Under the pieces are notes generated by a model. That model made no database searches, had not been told where the DNA came from, and saw nothing but the letters and a program-made list of their open reading frames with translations. Both the position numbers and the translations under genes were made by a program. From Caprella mutica (lineage: Eukaryota; Arthropoda; Malacostraca; Amphipoda; Caprellidae), in contig CANNZV010000919.1 in NCBI GenBank assembly GCA_947561585.1, forward strand, positions 213,906 through 277,905: 64,000 bases of DNA, read 5' to 3'. Below are positions 36,814-45,786 of this stretch, piece after piece. How positions within the stretch are numbered: the first letter of the stretch is position 1; the number at the start of each line of letters is the position of its first letter.

Positions 36814-37254
36814 ATCTTTACAATGATTTAATTCTTATTGCCGGTTAGTCTCGTGTGTGATTATAATTTGTCAATAGCACGCAAGTGCATGGGAGGAAAA
36901 AAAGTTGAGCTACCCGTTCAGAATTAAAAACACTGCAAAAGTATATTAAACAGACACACTGACTATACCCACATACGGGTATTTAATTCATTATGTCAAT
37001 ATTTAATAAGACAAAGATAACAGGTACTTTGGTATTTACAAAACGATAATATGAATATTTTCATAAATACCTTTTAGTAAGTATCTGAACATCAGACTTA
37101 ATATATATATTTAAATATATTATTCATTTTTTCAAAGGAAACGGTTGCCTTTTACGAGGAAACGGCCTAATTTTGGCGATAGGTTATAAAAACAACGGAA
37201 AAAATATTTTTTATTTTTTTTAAAAAAATTGAATTTTAGATATTTTTGCCCCTG

Positions 37255-37381
37255 TTAATTTACGAACTATTTGATTTTTCACCTTGTTTACAAGATGAAT
37301 CAAAGTAAAATAGCAAGTAATGATTAGGTTATAAAAGAAAATAAATTAGAGCCTTTCTGCTACGTGCAGGAAGGCTTTTTT
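37255..37381 (+). ncRNA. Candidate small RNA or leader before the thiF-like gene
   Basis: TATTTTTG at 37241-37248 fits a -7 box. The following ~127 bases contain no open frame and end in a good terminator, AGCCTTTCTGC / GCAGGAAGGCT plus T-run, at 37350-37381. The ATG of the ThiF-like gene is 16 bases further on. This could be an independent sRNA or an attenuating leader of the gene. The -33 box is poor, so confidence is low. Confidence 0.35.
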
Positions 37382-37397
37382 GTTAATTTTGCTACAT

Positions 37398-38537
37398 ATG
37401 TCAAAAGCACACTCCTTAACACCTGCCGAACAAATGCGCTATGCTCGACATCTCGCCATGCCAGAATTTAGCCTTGCTGCACAAGAAAAACTAAAAGCTG
37501 CACGCGTATTGGTAATTGGTGCAGGTGGTTTGGGCTGTCCGCTCCTACTCTATTTGGCGGCGGCGGGCGTCGGTCATATTGGTATTGTAGATTTTGATGT
37601 GGTGGATGAAAGTAATTTACAAAGACAAATATTATATACAACTGCTGATATTGGACAATCCAAAGCAGCTTGTGCTAAGGCACGTATTCTGGCTTTAAAT
37701 CCGCATATTACGGTCACTATTTACGAAACGAAATTGACTACTGAAAACGCTTTAGCATTCATCCATCAATATGATGTGGTAGCGGATGGTACTGATAATT
37801 TTCCGACACGCTATTTAGTCAATGACGCTTGTGTGTTGGCGCAAAAACCAAATGTGTTTGCTTCCATTTTGCGTTTTGAAGGACAAGTTTCGGTATTTAA
37901 TTATCAGCATGGAGATGGTTCTTTTGGACCGAATTACCGTGATATTTTTCCGCAACCACCAGCGCCGGGTCAAGTGCCTAATTGTGCAGAGGCAGGTGTT
38001 TTGGGCGTTTTGCCAGGCATTATTGGCAGCATGCAAGCCTGTGAGCTCATTAAAGTGATTACGGGCATTGGGGAACCATTAGTCGGGCGTTTTTATTTGT
38101 TGGATGCAGCGAGTTTCACCAGTCGTATTTTAAAATTTAAAAAAAATACCGCTACCAAAATTGAACGCTTAATAGACTATGAAGTGTTTTGTGGATTAAA
38201 AGAGGAAAGCTATTCTTTGAAAGAAATTACGGCTGCTCAATTTCTAAAAATGCAAACACAAAACGCTGATTATCAGCTAATTGACGTACGCAACCTGGAT
38301 GAATATAAACTAAATAACATAAAAGGTGAACTTCTTCCGCTTCCTGAAATAGAGCAGCATATAGCTGAAATAGCTAAAAATAAACCTGTAATAATACATT
38401 GCCAAAGCGGCCAACGAAGTGCGCAAGCAATACGTTTATTAGAAGAAAAATATGGATTTACCAATCTTTATAATTTGACGGGCGGACTAGCTGCATGGCT
38501 AAAAAATTCAATTATAACTCAAAAAACAAACATATGA
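37398..38537 (+). CDS. ThiF/MoeB/HesA E1-like adenylyltransferase fused to rhodanese (379 aa)
   Basis: Activates the C-terminal glycine of a ubiquitin-like sulfur carrier (ThiS/MoaD type) by adenylation and may sulfurate it. E1 domain, residues about 5-245: GAGGLGCPLLLYLAAAG nucleotide loop, DFDVVDESNLQRQ with the catalytic Arg/Asn, and DGTDNFPTRYLVND. The CxxC zinc pairs of many MoeB proteins are not visible. C-terminal rhodanese domain about 275-372: DVRNLDEY and the active-site loop HCQSGQRS with the persulfide Cys. No thiS or moaD gene is in the window. Its stop overlaps the next start as ATGA, so the pair is translationally coupled. The ATG at 37398 is chosen over a TTG at 37380 inside the terminator. 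Confidence 0.9.
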   Translation: MSKAHSLTPAEQMRYARHLAMPEFSLAAQEKLKAARVLVIGAGGLGCPLLLYLAAAGVGHIGIVDFDVVDESNLQRQILYTTADIGQSKAACAKARILALNPHITVTIYETKLTTENALAFIHQYDVVADGTDNFPTRYLVNDACVLAQKPNVFASILRFEGQVSVFNYQHGDGSFGPNYRDIFPQPPAPGQVPNCAEAGVLGVLPGIIGSMQACELIKVITGIGEPLVGRFYLLDAASFTSRILKFKKNTATKIERLIDYEVFCGLKEESYSLKEITAAQFLKMQTQNADYQLIDVRNLDEYKLNNIKGELLPLPEIEQHIAEIAKNKPVIIHCQSGQRSAQAIRLLEEKYGFTNLYNLTGGLAAWLKNSIITQKTNI

Positions 38538-39127
38538 ACATCACCCAATTTGAACAAATTCAAGACGATATTAAGACCGCTGTTGCACATGGCGAATTGA
38601 GCGAAGCTTTTGAATTGATGCTACAACATTTTAAAAATAGTTCGCAATTTGACGACCTTGTTTTGCAATCAGGTAGCTATACGTCCCTGCTTAAACAGCA
38701 ACGCATTGGCACCATACAGCCAAACGTGTTTAGTCAACAATATAACCAACTAATGAGTGGTTTATTGGGCGCATTGAATAGTGAACACAAGCGAATATTG
38801 CGCCAACAGACCAATGAACCTGCTGCTTCTAGGGCGACAAATGCCTTAGAAGATGATTACAAATTAGCACTCGCGCGAGTGTCTATTTTATGGCTTCTTC
38901 AGACGAGCGCAGACCAAAATAATGCATACACGACATCTGAACTCTATAAATGGTCTAAGTTGGAAAATCGAAAATACATAGCCGCAGCTATAAAAGAAAT
39001 GGAACGAGCCGAATGGCTACAAAAATCGAAAAACGAAAAAGGCCTTGTTTTTTCGCTAACAGAAAAAGGGAGGAGAATAGCGACTAAATGGAGTAGCTCC
39101 GCGCTATTTCAATCAAAAGGAGAATAG
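38534..39127 (+). CDS. EAD11-like effector-associated domain fused to a winged helix (197 aa)
   Basis: Residues about 1-85 match the pattern of effector-associated domain 11: an acidic helix (IQDDIKTAVAHGELSEAFELM), then LVLQSGSYTSLLKQQRIGTI and a final helix ending GLLGAL. Residues about 105-190 look like a MarR-like winged helix (ALARVSILWLLQ, TTSELYKWSKLENRKYIAAAI, LVFSLTEKGRRIA). EADs are small adaptor domains of bacterial conflict systems that link a sensor or NTPase to an effector by homotypic contacts. Here the partner is a DNA-binding module, and the gene overlaps a ThiF-rhodanese gene by four bases. The domain calls are by eye; the functional link is inference. Confidence 0.65.
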   Translation: MNITQFEQIQDDIKTAVAHGELSEAFELMLQHFKNSSQFDDLVLQSGSYTSLLKQQRIGTIQPNVFSQQYNQLMSGLLGALNSEHKRILRQQTNEPAASRATNALEDDYKLALARVSILWLLQTSADQNNAYTTSELYKWSKLENRKYIAAAIKEMERAEWLQKSKNEKGLVFSLTEKGRRIATKWSSSALFQSKGE

Positions 39128-39182
39128 TAGATAAAGGGCAAATAAGCCTGCTACCGTTTTACGTCCTTAGCGAGACGAGTGG

Positions 39183-39425
39183 TTAAGAAGCCCACTGACT
39201 AAACGTCGAATCTATTTGTTCTACTTTTAAAATTCCCCCCTCGATTTCGCTGTTAGGCCTTTGCATATTCGTATCCGAAAGATGACTGCCCTCGGCAGTT
39301 CCGAGCTGTCGTGTATCTAAGTGATTTTCATCGATACAGACCACGAAACTCGCTAAAATGGGGCACTTTTCTCTTGCCCAATTTGCAATTACATGCATGT
39401 CTAAAAAATTTAGTTGGTTAATCAA
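39183..39425 (-). CDS. Small protein or fragment, unknown
   Basis: An 80-aa frame with protein-like composition (NWAREKCPILASFVVCIDEN, EGGILKVEQIDSTFSQW). No signal peptide, membrane segment or family that I recognise. It is convergent with the EAD-winged-helix gene. It may be a real small gene or the tail of a lost one. The surrounding 39426-39750 is AT-rich without other genes. Confidence 0.35.
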   Translation of the reverse strand: MINQLNFLDMHVIANWAREKCPILASFVVCIDENHLDTRQLGTAEGSHLSDTNMQRPNSEIEGGILKVEQIDSTFSQWAS

Positions 39426-39750
39426 TCTGGCTTTTCGCTTGAAAAGCTCTTATTCAAATATACATTACCATAATGCAATAATGCGTAAAAGATACACTAA
39501 TTTGTTCAGTTTTATTAAATCTAAGCTAATTAGAGTAATGATTTAGAAACGCCTTTATATGATAGATTATTGTATTGTAAAAAATGGTGTATGAGAAATG
39601 ATATTTCTTTCGTTTCCTTACCAATAAGAATAAACTACAATATTTTTAAATTTATATATTTTTTAATATCTAACACCTTAACAACCTGTCTATTAGGAAA
39701 GCAGTTCCCGAAATGTCTTTTTAATTTAAAATAATACACAATACATTACT

Positions 39751-39962
39751 ACCGTGTAAACTAAGTTTTGATTATCTAGAAAGGCAGCGCCTTGACACCG
39801 TTTGTAGAAAAAATGACAAATGCTTGATGAGTGGCAGCACCACGACCCCCAATGTTTAGGGGAACGTGGCGCTGCCACTTAACGTTATTTTTGATGTTAT
39901 TTTCTACAAACGGTATCGCCGCGCTGCGGCTTTAGAAACTAAGCAAAATTTACTTTACACAA
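39751..39962. repeat. Palindromic element family F, copy F1
   Basis: A 212-bp nested palindrome: outer ACCGTGTAAACTAAG..TTTACTTTACAC, then GGCAGCGCC..ACCGTTTGTAGAAAA pairing with TTTTCTACAAACGGT..GCGCTGC, and an inner GTGGCAGCACCACG / CGTGGCGCTGCCAC stem with a small AGGGG loop. The second copy is inverted at 55704-55935. Confidence 0.85.
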
Positions 39963-39971
39963 TATTACATT

Positions 39972-40210
39972 AGGAATGGTGCAAGAATAAATTGACGTTC
40001 TTGGGTAGCTTATTTTTCGTTCAGTTTTCTTTTAAAATCAGGATAATTATTGATACTTTGACTGATTTTAGAAGGGAAATGAGGATGAATGAGTGTTCCC
40101 GTAGGGTGAATGTTCAGTGAACATTCAAACGAATGAACCGCAATGCGGACGGGCGGCATGAGCGCAAAAGAAGCAGCCAAGAATGGTAATTTATTTTTGG
40201 AACCATTCCT
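39972..40210. repeat. Long palindrome with family G module
   Basis: AGGAATGGTGCAAGAATAAATT pairs with AATTTATTTTTGGAACCATTCCT, with inner GTTCTTGGGTAGCT / AGCAGCCAAGAATGG arms. Inside is CAGTTTTCTTTTAAAATCAG and GATAATTATTGATACTTTGAC, the family G module in inverted orientation. It spans a spurious 68-codon frame. Confidence 0.7.
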
Positions 40211-40308
40211 TAACATAAGTTTAATACCGCTCTCTAATAAATGCTTACTTAGTAGTCCGTCAAATTAATAACGACGAAAAAATAAAAAATGTATCAGAGT
40301 AAAAAAAC

Positions 40309-40355
40309 AAGGGTTAAACCAGCACTCATCGGCATGGTTTAACCCTTATTTTTTT
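40309..40355 (-). terminator. Terminator of msrB (bidirectional)
   Basis: AAGGGTTAAACCA pairs with TGGTTTAACCCTT with T-runs on both sides. It lies about 25 bases after the msrB stop codon. Confidence 0.88.
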
Positions 40356-40376
40356 GTCTCAAAGAAGGATTTACGC

Positions 40377-40736
40377 TTACTTTGGCACAAATTTCATCGA
40401 CAACGAATTGACACAATGACGTGTATTTTTAGCCGTAAAACGTTCTCCTTTGAATACATGCCCCAAATGCCCATCGCAATTGCTACACAGAATTTCTGTG
40501 CGACGACCGTCCGCGTCGGTTTCGTGGCGTACTGCATCTGCTATTTCATCATCAAAACTAGGCCAGCCACAGCCGCTATCAAATTTATCTTCAGAGCGAT
40601 ACAACTCGGCATTACAACGGCGACAAATATAAGTACCTGCTGCTTTATAGTCATAATACTCCCCCGTAAAAGGTCTTTCCGTGCCTTTATGCTCAATAAT
40701 ACGCTCTTCTTCTGGTGTTAATTGGTTATATTTCAT
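40377..40736 (-). CDS. msrB: Peptide-methionine (R)-S-oxide reductase MsrB
   Basis: Repairs oxidised protein methionine (R-sulfoxide form). 119 aa, a standalone cytoplasmic MsrB with no signal peptide. Zinc-binding pairs CRRC (about residue 34) and CSNC (about 83), substrate motif GCGWPSF, and the catalytic Cys C108 in RHCVNS. The first position after Arg is His rather than the usual Tyr/Phe, as in other zinc-type MsrB. Own terminator downstream. Confidence 0.95.
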   Translation of the reverse strand: MKYNQLTPEEERIIEHKGTERPFTGEYYDYKAAGTYICRRCNAELYRSEDKFDSGCGWPSFDDEIADAVRHETDADGRRTEILCSNCDGHLGHVFKGERFTAKNTRHCVNSLSMKFVPK

Positions 40737-40799
40737 TGTTTTTTTCTTTTAAAAACGCGCAACTCTAAGCATTTGTTTAGGAACGTTGAAAGAATAAGT

Positions 40800-40963
40800 T
40801 AAGTAGCACACATTAATTATTTAGGAAATTTATGAGGATGTTTTTTCGTTATTTTTCCTCAAAAAATACTTCCGTAACCTAGGCTATGCAAGGATTTTTT
40901 AAGAAAAACTATCGAAAAAATCTTAGCCCTAAAATTCCACGAATAAATGTGTCCGGGTACTTA
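40800..40963. repeat. Palindromic element family A, divergent copy A5
   Basis: A 164-bp element beginning TAAGTAGCACAC and ending GTCCGGGTACTTA. Its left end is like A1/A4/A6/A7 and its right arm equals the left arm of A2, so it is a chimera of the two subtypes. It sits inside an outer palindromic context from about 40780 (AGGAACGTTGAAAGAATAAG) to 41120 (arms ATAACAAGATT / AGCAAGATGTTATA). The whole 413-base spacer 40737-41149 is made of these nested repeats. Confidence 0.8.
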
Positions 40964-41149
40964 TAACAAGATTAGTGAATTATTTTGGTCTTAGATTTAC
41001 TTTAAAAGAGGGAATGAGCAAACGCAGTTTGTGAACCGCAAAGCGGATGGGCTGCCTTGATACTATGACTGATTTTAAAGTAAAAAATAAGGACAAAAGA
41101 AACAGCAAGATGTTATAAAAAAAACTAAAATATCCGCATCAAAACAAGT

Positions 41150-42424
41150 CTATGCTATTCCTCTTCGCTTCACTTCTGATGTAATCAATTCCAATTCTCG
41201 CCCCATATCGCCAGTCACAGAGGCATTTTCTTTAGCACGACGAATAAGATAAGGCACTACGTCTTCTACATTACCATACACTAAATACTTAGCGGTATTA
41301 TAGCCTTGAGCTGCCAAATTGTAAGTCAAATGGTCACTCATGCCATATAGTTGGCAAAAATTCAAATGTGGATGCTTTTTGGGTAAGCCTTTTTCATGGA
41401 TAAGGCGTGCTTGAAGCAAGGCACTGTCCGCATTATGCGAAGCATTGCAAGAGGCTAAATCTTCGTAATGGTCAACACAAAAACGTACTGCTTGATTGTA
41501 GGCATCGTCTGTCGCTTGCTTGTTGGCTTGTATCGGTGAAGGATAGCCCATTTCTTCGGCACGCTTACGTTCTTTATCCATGTATGCACCCCGAACTAAT
41601 TTTGCGCCTAACATATAGCCGCCTGCTTTTGCTTTATCATAACTATCTAACAAAAATTGCAAACGGTCATGACGATAAAACTGAAAGGTATTATAAACCA
41701 CGACTTTCTCGCGATTGTAGCGACGCATCATCACGGTCACCAAATGGTCAATGGTTTCTTGTATCCAACTTTCTTCTGCGTCAAAAAAGACTGCCACTCC
41801 CCTATCACTAGCAATGTGACAAATCGCATCCATCCGCTTCAAGATATTCTTATATTCTGCTCGTGTTTCAGTACTTAGTGTTTCTTCATTTTGAATACTT
41901 TCTAACAAAGAAAAACGCCCCAAACCGCTCACTTTCGATACGACTACTGGCACAGAAGCATTGGTTTCTGCAAACTCGATAGAACGAATAATTTCATTCA
42001 TCGTATAGTTAAAATCTTTCTCTTCATATTTTGCTTCTGCTCCATAATCCAGAACGGAAAGAATATCCGATTTATACAGTTTATCAATAGAAGGCTGACT
42101 TTCCAACAAGGTTCTACCGCCCACAAATTGGGGAAAAATGGTTTGTTGTACGACCCACTTCGCAAAAGGTAAGCGCCATTTTATCGCAAATAAACCCAAA
42201 GGAGAAGTCAAATTCACCAACCATTGCTTATTCATCATATTGAATAGCCAGGCCATTTTTTTGAGTTCGGCATCTGTCTTAGCTGCGAATGCGACTTCTG
42301 TATTCGAGAAATCGACTATTGATTTATCTTTTTTAGCCATTTGTTTATCCCTTGCTTTTATTGCGTCGTCCACTATCTCTTTTGCTTTTGCAAAATCTGG
42401 ATTGACCGGGTTTGATTCCTTCAT
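41150..42424 (-). CDS. Proline dehydrogenase (424 aa)
   Basis: FAD-dependent oxidation of proline to pyrroline-5-carboxylate, the first step of proline catabolism, membrane-associated. Monofunctional PRODH (not PutA). TIM-barrel motifs include VVSKVSGLGRFSLL near residue 170, FFDAEESWIQ, and the substrate-site region KLVRGAYMDKERKRAEEMGY; the C-terminal YLIRRAKENASV holds the conserved arginines. The ATG at 42424 (MKESNPVNP) is preferred over a frame start at 42514 that lies directly against aroE. Confidence 0.92.
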   Translation of the reverse strand: MKESNPVNPDFAKAKEIVDDAIKARDKQMAKKDKSIVDFSNTEVAFAAKTDAELKKMAWLFNMMNKQWLVNLTSPLGLFAIKWRLPFAKWVVQQTIFPQFVGGRTLLESQPSIDKLYKSDILSVLDYGAEAKYEEKDFNYTMNEIIRSIEFAETNASVPVVVSKVSGLGRFSLLESIQNEETLSTETRAEYKNILKRMDAICHIASDRGVAVFFDAEESWIQETIDHLVTVMMRRYNREKVVVYNTFQFYRHDRLQFLLDSYDKAKAGGYMLGAKLVRGAYMDKERKRAEEMGYPSPIQANKQATDDAYNQAVRFCVDHYEDLASCNASHNADSALLQARLIHEKGLPKKHPHLNFCQLYGMSDHLTYNLAAQGYNTAKYLVYGNVEDVVPYLIRRAKENASVTGDMGRELELITSEVKRRGIA

Positions 42425-42514
42425 GTGATTAATGATTGAATTTTGAATGATTGAATAGCAAGCCAATAGAAGGACTATTTTCAGTGTAATATTCAACAAT
42501 TCAATGGTTTGCAA

Positions 42515-43255
42515 TTATTCATTATTCATCCATATTTCCCAAGCTTTTTCTGCTTGTAAATGCAGCATTTGCAAGCCATTTTCGATGGCTGCACCTCTGT
42601 CTAGTCCTTGCTGCAAAAACGCTGTAATCGCTGGATTATAAACTAAATCAAATAGATAATGTTCATCAGAAATAGAATGATAAGGCAAGGTAGGAAAACT
42701 TTTTATATTCGGAGACATCCCGAGTGGTGTGGTATTAACAATTAGCGTTTTTTGAGCTAAAATAGTTGGTGTAATCGCATCGTAAGAAAGCTGCCCTTCT
42801 TTTGGAGTTCGGGACACATAATGAAAGGGAATATTCATTTTTCGAAGCACATATTCAATAGCTTTTGCCGCCCCACCTGTTCCTAAAATCAATGCTTCTC
42901 CTGTATATTTTTCGGGTAATATAGACCGCAAAGACACTTCAAAACCATAGACATCTGTATTGTAGCCCTTTAGCTTTCCGTCCACTATTTTGATGGTATT
43001 TACTGCACTTATTTCTGCTGCTGCTTCGTCTATTTTATCTAGATATGGTAAGACGGCTTCTTTATAAGGTATCGTCACATTTAGCCCAACAAAGGAAGGA
43101 TTTGCGCGCAATAGTGCCGGCAAATCCTCTATTTGTGTCAAAGGGAATAAATCATATTGACTGTTTTTTATTCCTTCTGCAATAAATTTTTCAGTAAAAT
43201 ATTTCTTAGAAAAAGAATGCGAAAGCGGATATCCGATTAAGCCGTATTTATTCAT
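42515..43255 (-). CDS. aroE: Shikimate 5-dehydrogenase
   Basis: NADP-dependent reduction of 3-dehydroshikimate in the aromatic amino acid (chorismate) pathway. 246 aa, normal for Bacteroidota. Substrate-binding residues: GYPLSHSFS at the N-terminus, the catalytic Lys in NVTIPYKEAV, and the Asp in YNTDVYGF. NADP-binding loop LGTGGAAKAIEYVL. The ending ENGLQMLHLQAEKAWEIW is typical. It is on the same strand as the proline dehydrogenase downstream. Confidence 0.93.
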   Translation of the reverse strand: MNKYGLIGYPLSHSFSKKYFTEKFIAEGIKNSQYDLFPLTQIEDLPALLRANPSFVGLNVTIPYKEAVLPYLDKIDEAAAEISAVNTIKIVDGKLKGYNTDVYGFEVSLRSILPEKYTGEALILGTGGAAKAIEYVLRKMNIPFHYVSRTPKEGQLSYDAITPTILAQKTLIVNTTPLGMSPNIKSFPTLPYHSISDEHYLFDLVYNPAITAFLQQGLDRGAAIENGLQMLHLQAEKAWEIWMNNE

Positions 43256-43344
43256 TTATTAATGATTGGATGACGAAATGACGGAATGACGGAATGTTGC
43301 TTACTATTCAATCATTCAGTCATCCAATCATTCTATCATTAGTA

Positions 43345-44247
43345 TTACTTAATTGCCCGATATTTAGATGCATTTGCTGCATCTATGCGCGTCATCGTCT
43401 GAATAATCGTATTTTGTTCTTTCGTGCTGCCTTGCTTGTAAATTTCTACTAATTCACCTGCTTTGGTGTTCGAAAATACTTGCAGAATCATTGCATTTGG
43501 ATAGTTGCGGTTCGCATTTCCTAGCGTTTCTATGCAGCCGGTCATAATTCCCCGTCCTGCGGCAACATCTGAGTACATGATGTCCAATGCTTGGCGGTGA
43601 TAATCGTACCAAGCTTGACGGTAAGCGCGCATTTTTGGTGACAATAAATTTTCGTTCAACCAATAGCGGTTACGGTTGCCATCAATCGAACGCCAACCTT
43701 TCCGCAAAGTTTCGTTGAGATTTTGTGGAATATTATTGACGATATTTTGCGCTAGTTGAAAATATTCTTCGCCACCATAAGGTGAAAAACTATCGTAATC
43801 CATACCAATCACAGTGTAGGCATAGAAGGACAATAGGGAGGCTAAATTGGTTGTGAATGAATTTTCAGAAAACTCAATCGGCTGAAATTGCTCATATTCA
43901 AAGGCAAAGTTTTTGTCCACATGTGTAATCAATGGCGTCTTTTGGTTTGTACCATAGATAGGGCGCGTCGCCTGCACATTAAAATCCGCTTTGAATGCCG
44001 TCGCCGTCATTTCCTCACGAATCGTCATACTAATATCGACCTGAATACGCTCTTCTTGCTCAAATTCGTCCTCCGTCCATTTTTGGTTATTCATCGCCTC
44101 TTCCATCGTGTTTTTCAAGGTTTCAAAAACACGAGGTTCGACCAATTGCAAACGCGGTGTGCTAATCGTCACATTCACAATCAATTCTTGCGCCTGCATT
44201 ACAAAGGTACTCAAGCAAAATAATATAAAAAGTGCTAGTTTATTCAT
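43345..44247 (-). CDS. DUF4835 family exported protein (possible T9SS protein PorD)
   Basis: 300 aa with a signal peptide (MNKLALFILFCLSTFVMQAQ). The sequence matches the DUF4835 pattern: an N-terminal LIVNVTISTPRLQ region, FSFY-type LLSFYAYTVIGMDYDSFSPYGGEEYF, then a C-terminal helical part. In Bacteroidota this gene regularly follows bamD-rpoZ-coaBC, as here, and members are named type IX secretion protein PorD in some annotations. The start is set at 44247 for the signal peptide. The usual recN neighbour is not present; aroE is there instead. Confidence 0.82.
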   Translation of the reverse strand: MNKLALFILFCLSTFVMQAQELIVNVTISTPRLQLVEPRVFETLKNTMEEAMNNQKWTEDEFEQEERIQVDISMTIREEMTATAFKADFNVQATRPIYGTNQKTPLITHVDKNFAFEYEQFQPIEFSENSFTTNLASLLSFYAYTVIGMDYDSFSPYGGEEYFQLAQNIVNNIPQNLNETLRKGWRSIDGNRNRYWLNENLLSPKMRAYRQAWYDYHRQALDIMYSDVAAGRGIMTGCIETLGNANRNYPNAMILQVFSNTKAGELVEIYKQGSTKEQNTIIQTMTRIDAANASKYRAIK

Positions 44248-44276
44248 TATAATCGTAATTAGTAAATTGTTAATCA

Positions 44277-44371
44277 AAAGTACGATTTACGAGGTGCAAT
44301 TTAAGAAAATTTCAATATAAATTCGTCGTAAATCATACTTCGTAAAATAGTACTTCATAAATCGTACTTTT
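44277..44371. repeat. Inverted repeat of the ACGATTTACGAAGTAC type
   Basis: AAAAGTACGATTTACGA pairs with TAAATCGTACTTTT, with extra CGTAAATCATACTTCG words in between. Same word family as 25774-25896 and about 27170. Confidence 0.65.
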
Positions 44372-44375
44372 ATTT

Positions 44376-44500
44376 GGTTCTTTGACAATTTTTGCAAAAA
44401 AATGCAATTCTATGTCACGCGGCGACCTCCTAACGGTACAGGTCGCGAGGTAACTTGAGGTTACCACGCGACGTAGAATTGCAATAATGGTCAAGGAGCC
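44376..44500. repeat. Palindromic element family E, copy E2
   Basis: A 125-bp element GGTTCTTTGACAATTTTTGC..ATGGTCAAGGAGCC with inner GCAATTCTATGTCACGCG / CGCGACGTAGAATTGC arms and GGCGACCTCC / GAGGTTACC. It ends two bases before the coaBC stop codon and may act as its terminator. Confidence 0.8.
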
Positions 44501-44502
44501 TT

Positions 44503-45702
44503 TTATTTTTTCATTCTCTTCAATAACGCTGCCACAATGTCTTCTGCTACGGCAAGCTTCGTTTTTAACTTAAATTCTTGAACTTTATTGTTTGCATGCA
44601 GCAAAGTTACCTTATTCGTGTCATGTCCGAAACCTGCACCTTTGTCTTTTAAGCTATTCAAAACAATGAAATCAAAGTTCTTTTTAGTCAGTTTTTTGCG
44701 TGCATTTTCAATTGGATTTTGCGTTTCTAGAGCAAAACCAACTACGATTTGGCCTTTCTTTTTGGCTGCGCCTAATGCTGCTGCAATATCGGGCGTTTTT
44801 TCCAAATATAAAACCATTTCTGTCTGTCCGGGCTGTTTTTTTATCTTTTCTTTGGCTTCATTTTTTGGACGAAAATCGGCAACAGCAGCAGCTAAGATAG
44901 CTGCATCTGCTTTTTTGAAATGCTTCGTTGTCGCTTGGTACATTTGTTCAGCAGATTGGACGGAGATGACTTTCAAGTTTTCGTGTTCGGGTTTCAATTT
45001 GGAAGGTCCTAAAACTAAGATTACTTTCGCACCACGTTCTGCCAAATTTAAGGCTAAAGCCACGCCCATCTTCCCTGTAGAATAATTACCAATGAAACGA
45101 ACGGGGTCGAGTTGTTCATAAGTTGGGCCTGCTGTCAGTACAATTTTTTTGCCTGCAAAGTCTTGTTTTTTAGCTAGAAAGCGTTCGACATGTGCTACTA
45201 TATCTTCTGGTTCAGCCATCCGACCGTCACCGCTTAATCCACTGGCTAATTCGCCATTTCCTACTGGAATAAGCTGATTTCCATAGGATTGTAACAAATT
45301 TACATTGCGTTGTGTCGCTGGATGTGCCCACATATCTAAGTCCATAGCTGGTGCAAAAAAGACGGGGCAACGTGCCGACAAATAAGTGGCAACCACCATG
45401 CTATCGCAGATACCATTCGCTAGTTTTCCGAGCGAGGTAGCCGTAGCTGGGGCAATAATCATGGCATCAGCCCAAAGTCCGAGTTCGACGTGATTGTTCC
45501 AACTTTCTGCCGCAGTAACAGCAGTATAAACAGGACGCTTGGATAGTGTGGAAAGCGTGAGTGGAGTGATAAACTTGGTGGCAGCAGCAGTCATAACGAC
45601 CTGAACTTCTGCACCAGCTTTGACGAGGAGACGAGTCAAGAAAGCTGTTTTATAAGCGGCAATACTACCGCAAACAGCTAGCAAAATCTTTTTGCCTTGC
45701 AT
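44503..45702 (-). CDS. coaBC: Bifunctional phosphopantothenoylcysteine decarboxylase / phosphopantothenate-cysteine ligase
   Basis: Two consecutive steps of coenzyme A synthesis. 399 aa. N-terminal FMN-dependent decarboxylase (residues about 1-185): VCGSIAAYKTAFLTRLL, catalytic His in WNHVELGLWAD, FFAPAMDLDMW. C-terminal ligase (about 190-399): VLTAGPTYEQLDPVRFIGN with YSTGKMG, and the dimer/CTP region KKKGQIVVGFALET. It belongs to the conserved bamD-rpoZ-coaBC-DUF4835 run on the minus strand. The 84-base spacer before rpoZ is full of AATTAGGAATT words. Confidence 0.95.
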   Translation of the reverse strand: MQGKKILLAVCGSIAAYKTAFLTRLLVKAGAEVQVVMTAAATKFITPLTLSTLSKRPVYTAVTAAESWNNHVELGLWADAMIIAPATATSLGKLANGICDSMVVATYLSARCPVFFAPAMDLDMWAHPATQRNVNLLQSYGNQLIPVGNGELASGLSGDGRMAEPEDIVAHVERFLAKKQDFAGKKIVLTAGPTYEQLDPVRFIGNYSTGKMGVALALNLAERGAKVILVLGPSKLKPEHENLKVISVQSAEQMYQATTKHFKKADAAILAAAVADFRPKNEAKEKIKKQPGQTEMVLYLEKTPDIAAALGAAKKKGQIVVGFALETQNPIENARKKLTKKNFDFIVLNSLKDKGAGFGHDTNKVTLLHANNKVQEFKLKTKLAVAEDIVAALLKRMKK

Positions 45703-45786
45703 AGTGGGAATTAGAAATTAGGAATTAGGAATTAGGAGTGCCACTTGATGTGAAGTTATTCCTAATTCTTAATTCCCAATTCTCAA

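Noticed and set aside
40010..40216. 68-codon minus-strand frame
   Set aside because: Lies completely within the palindrome at 39972-40210.
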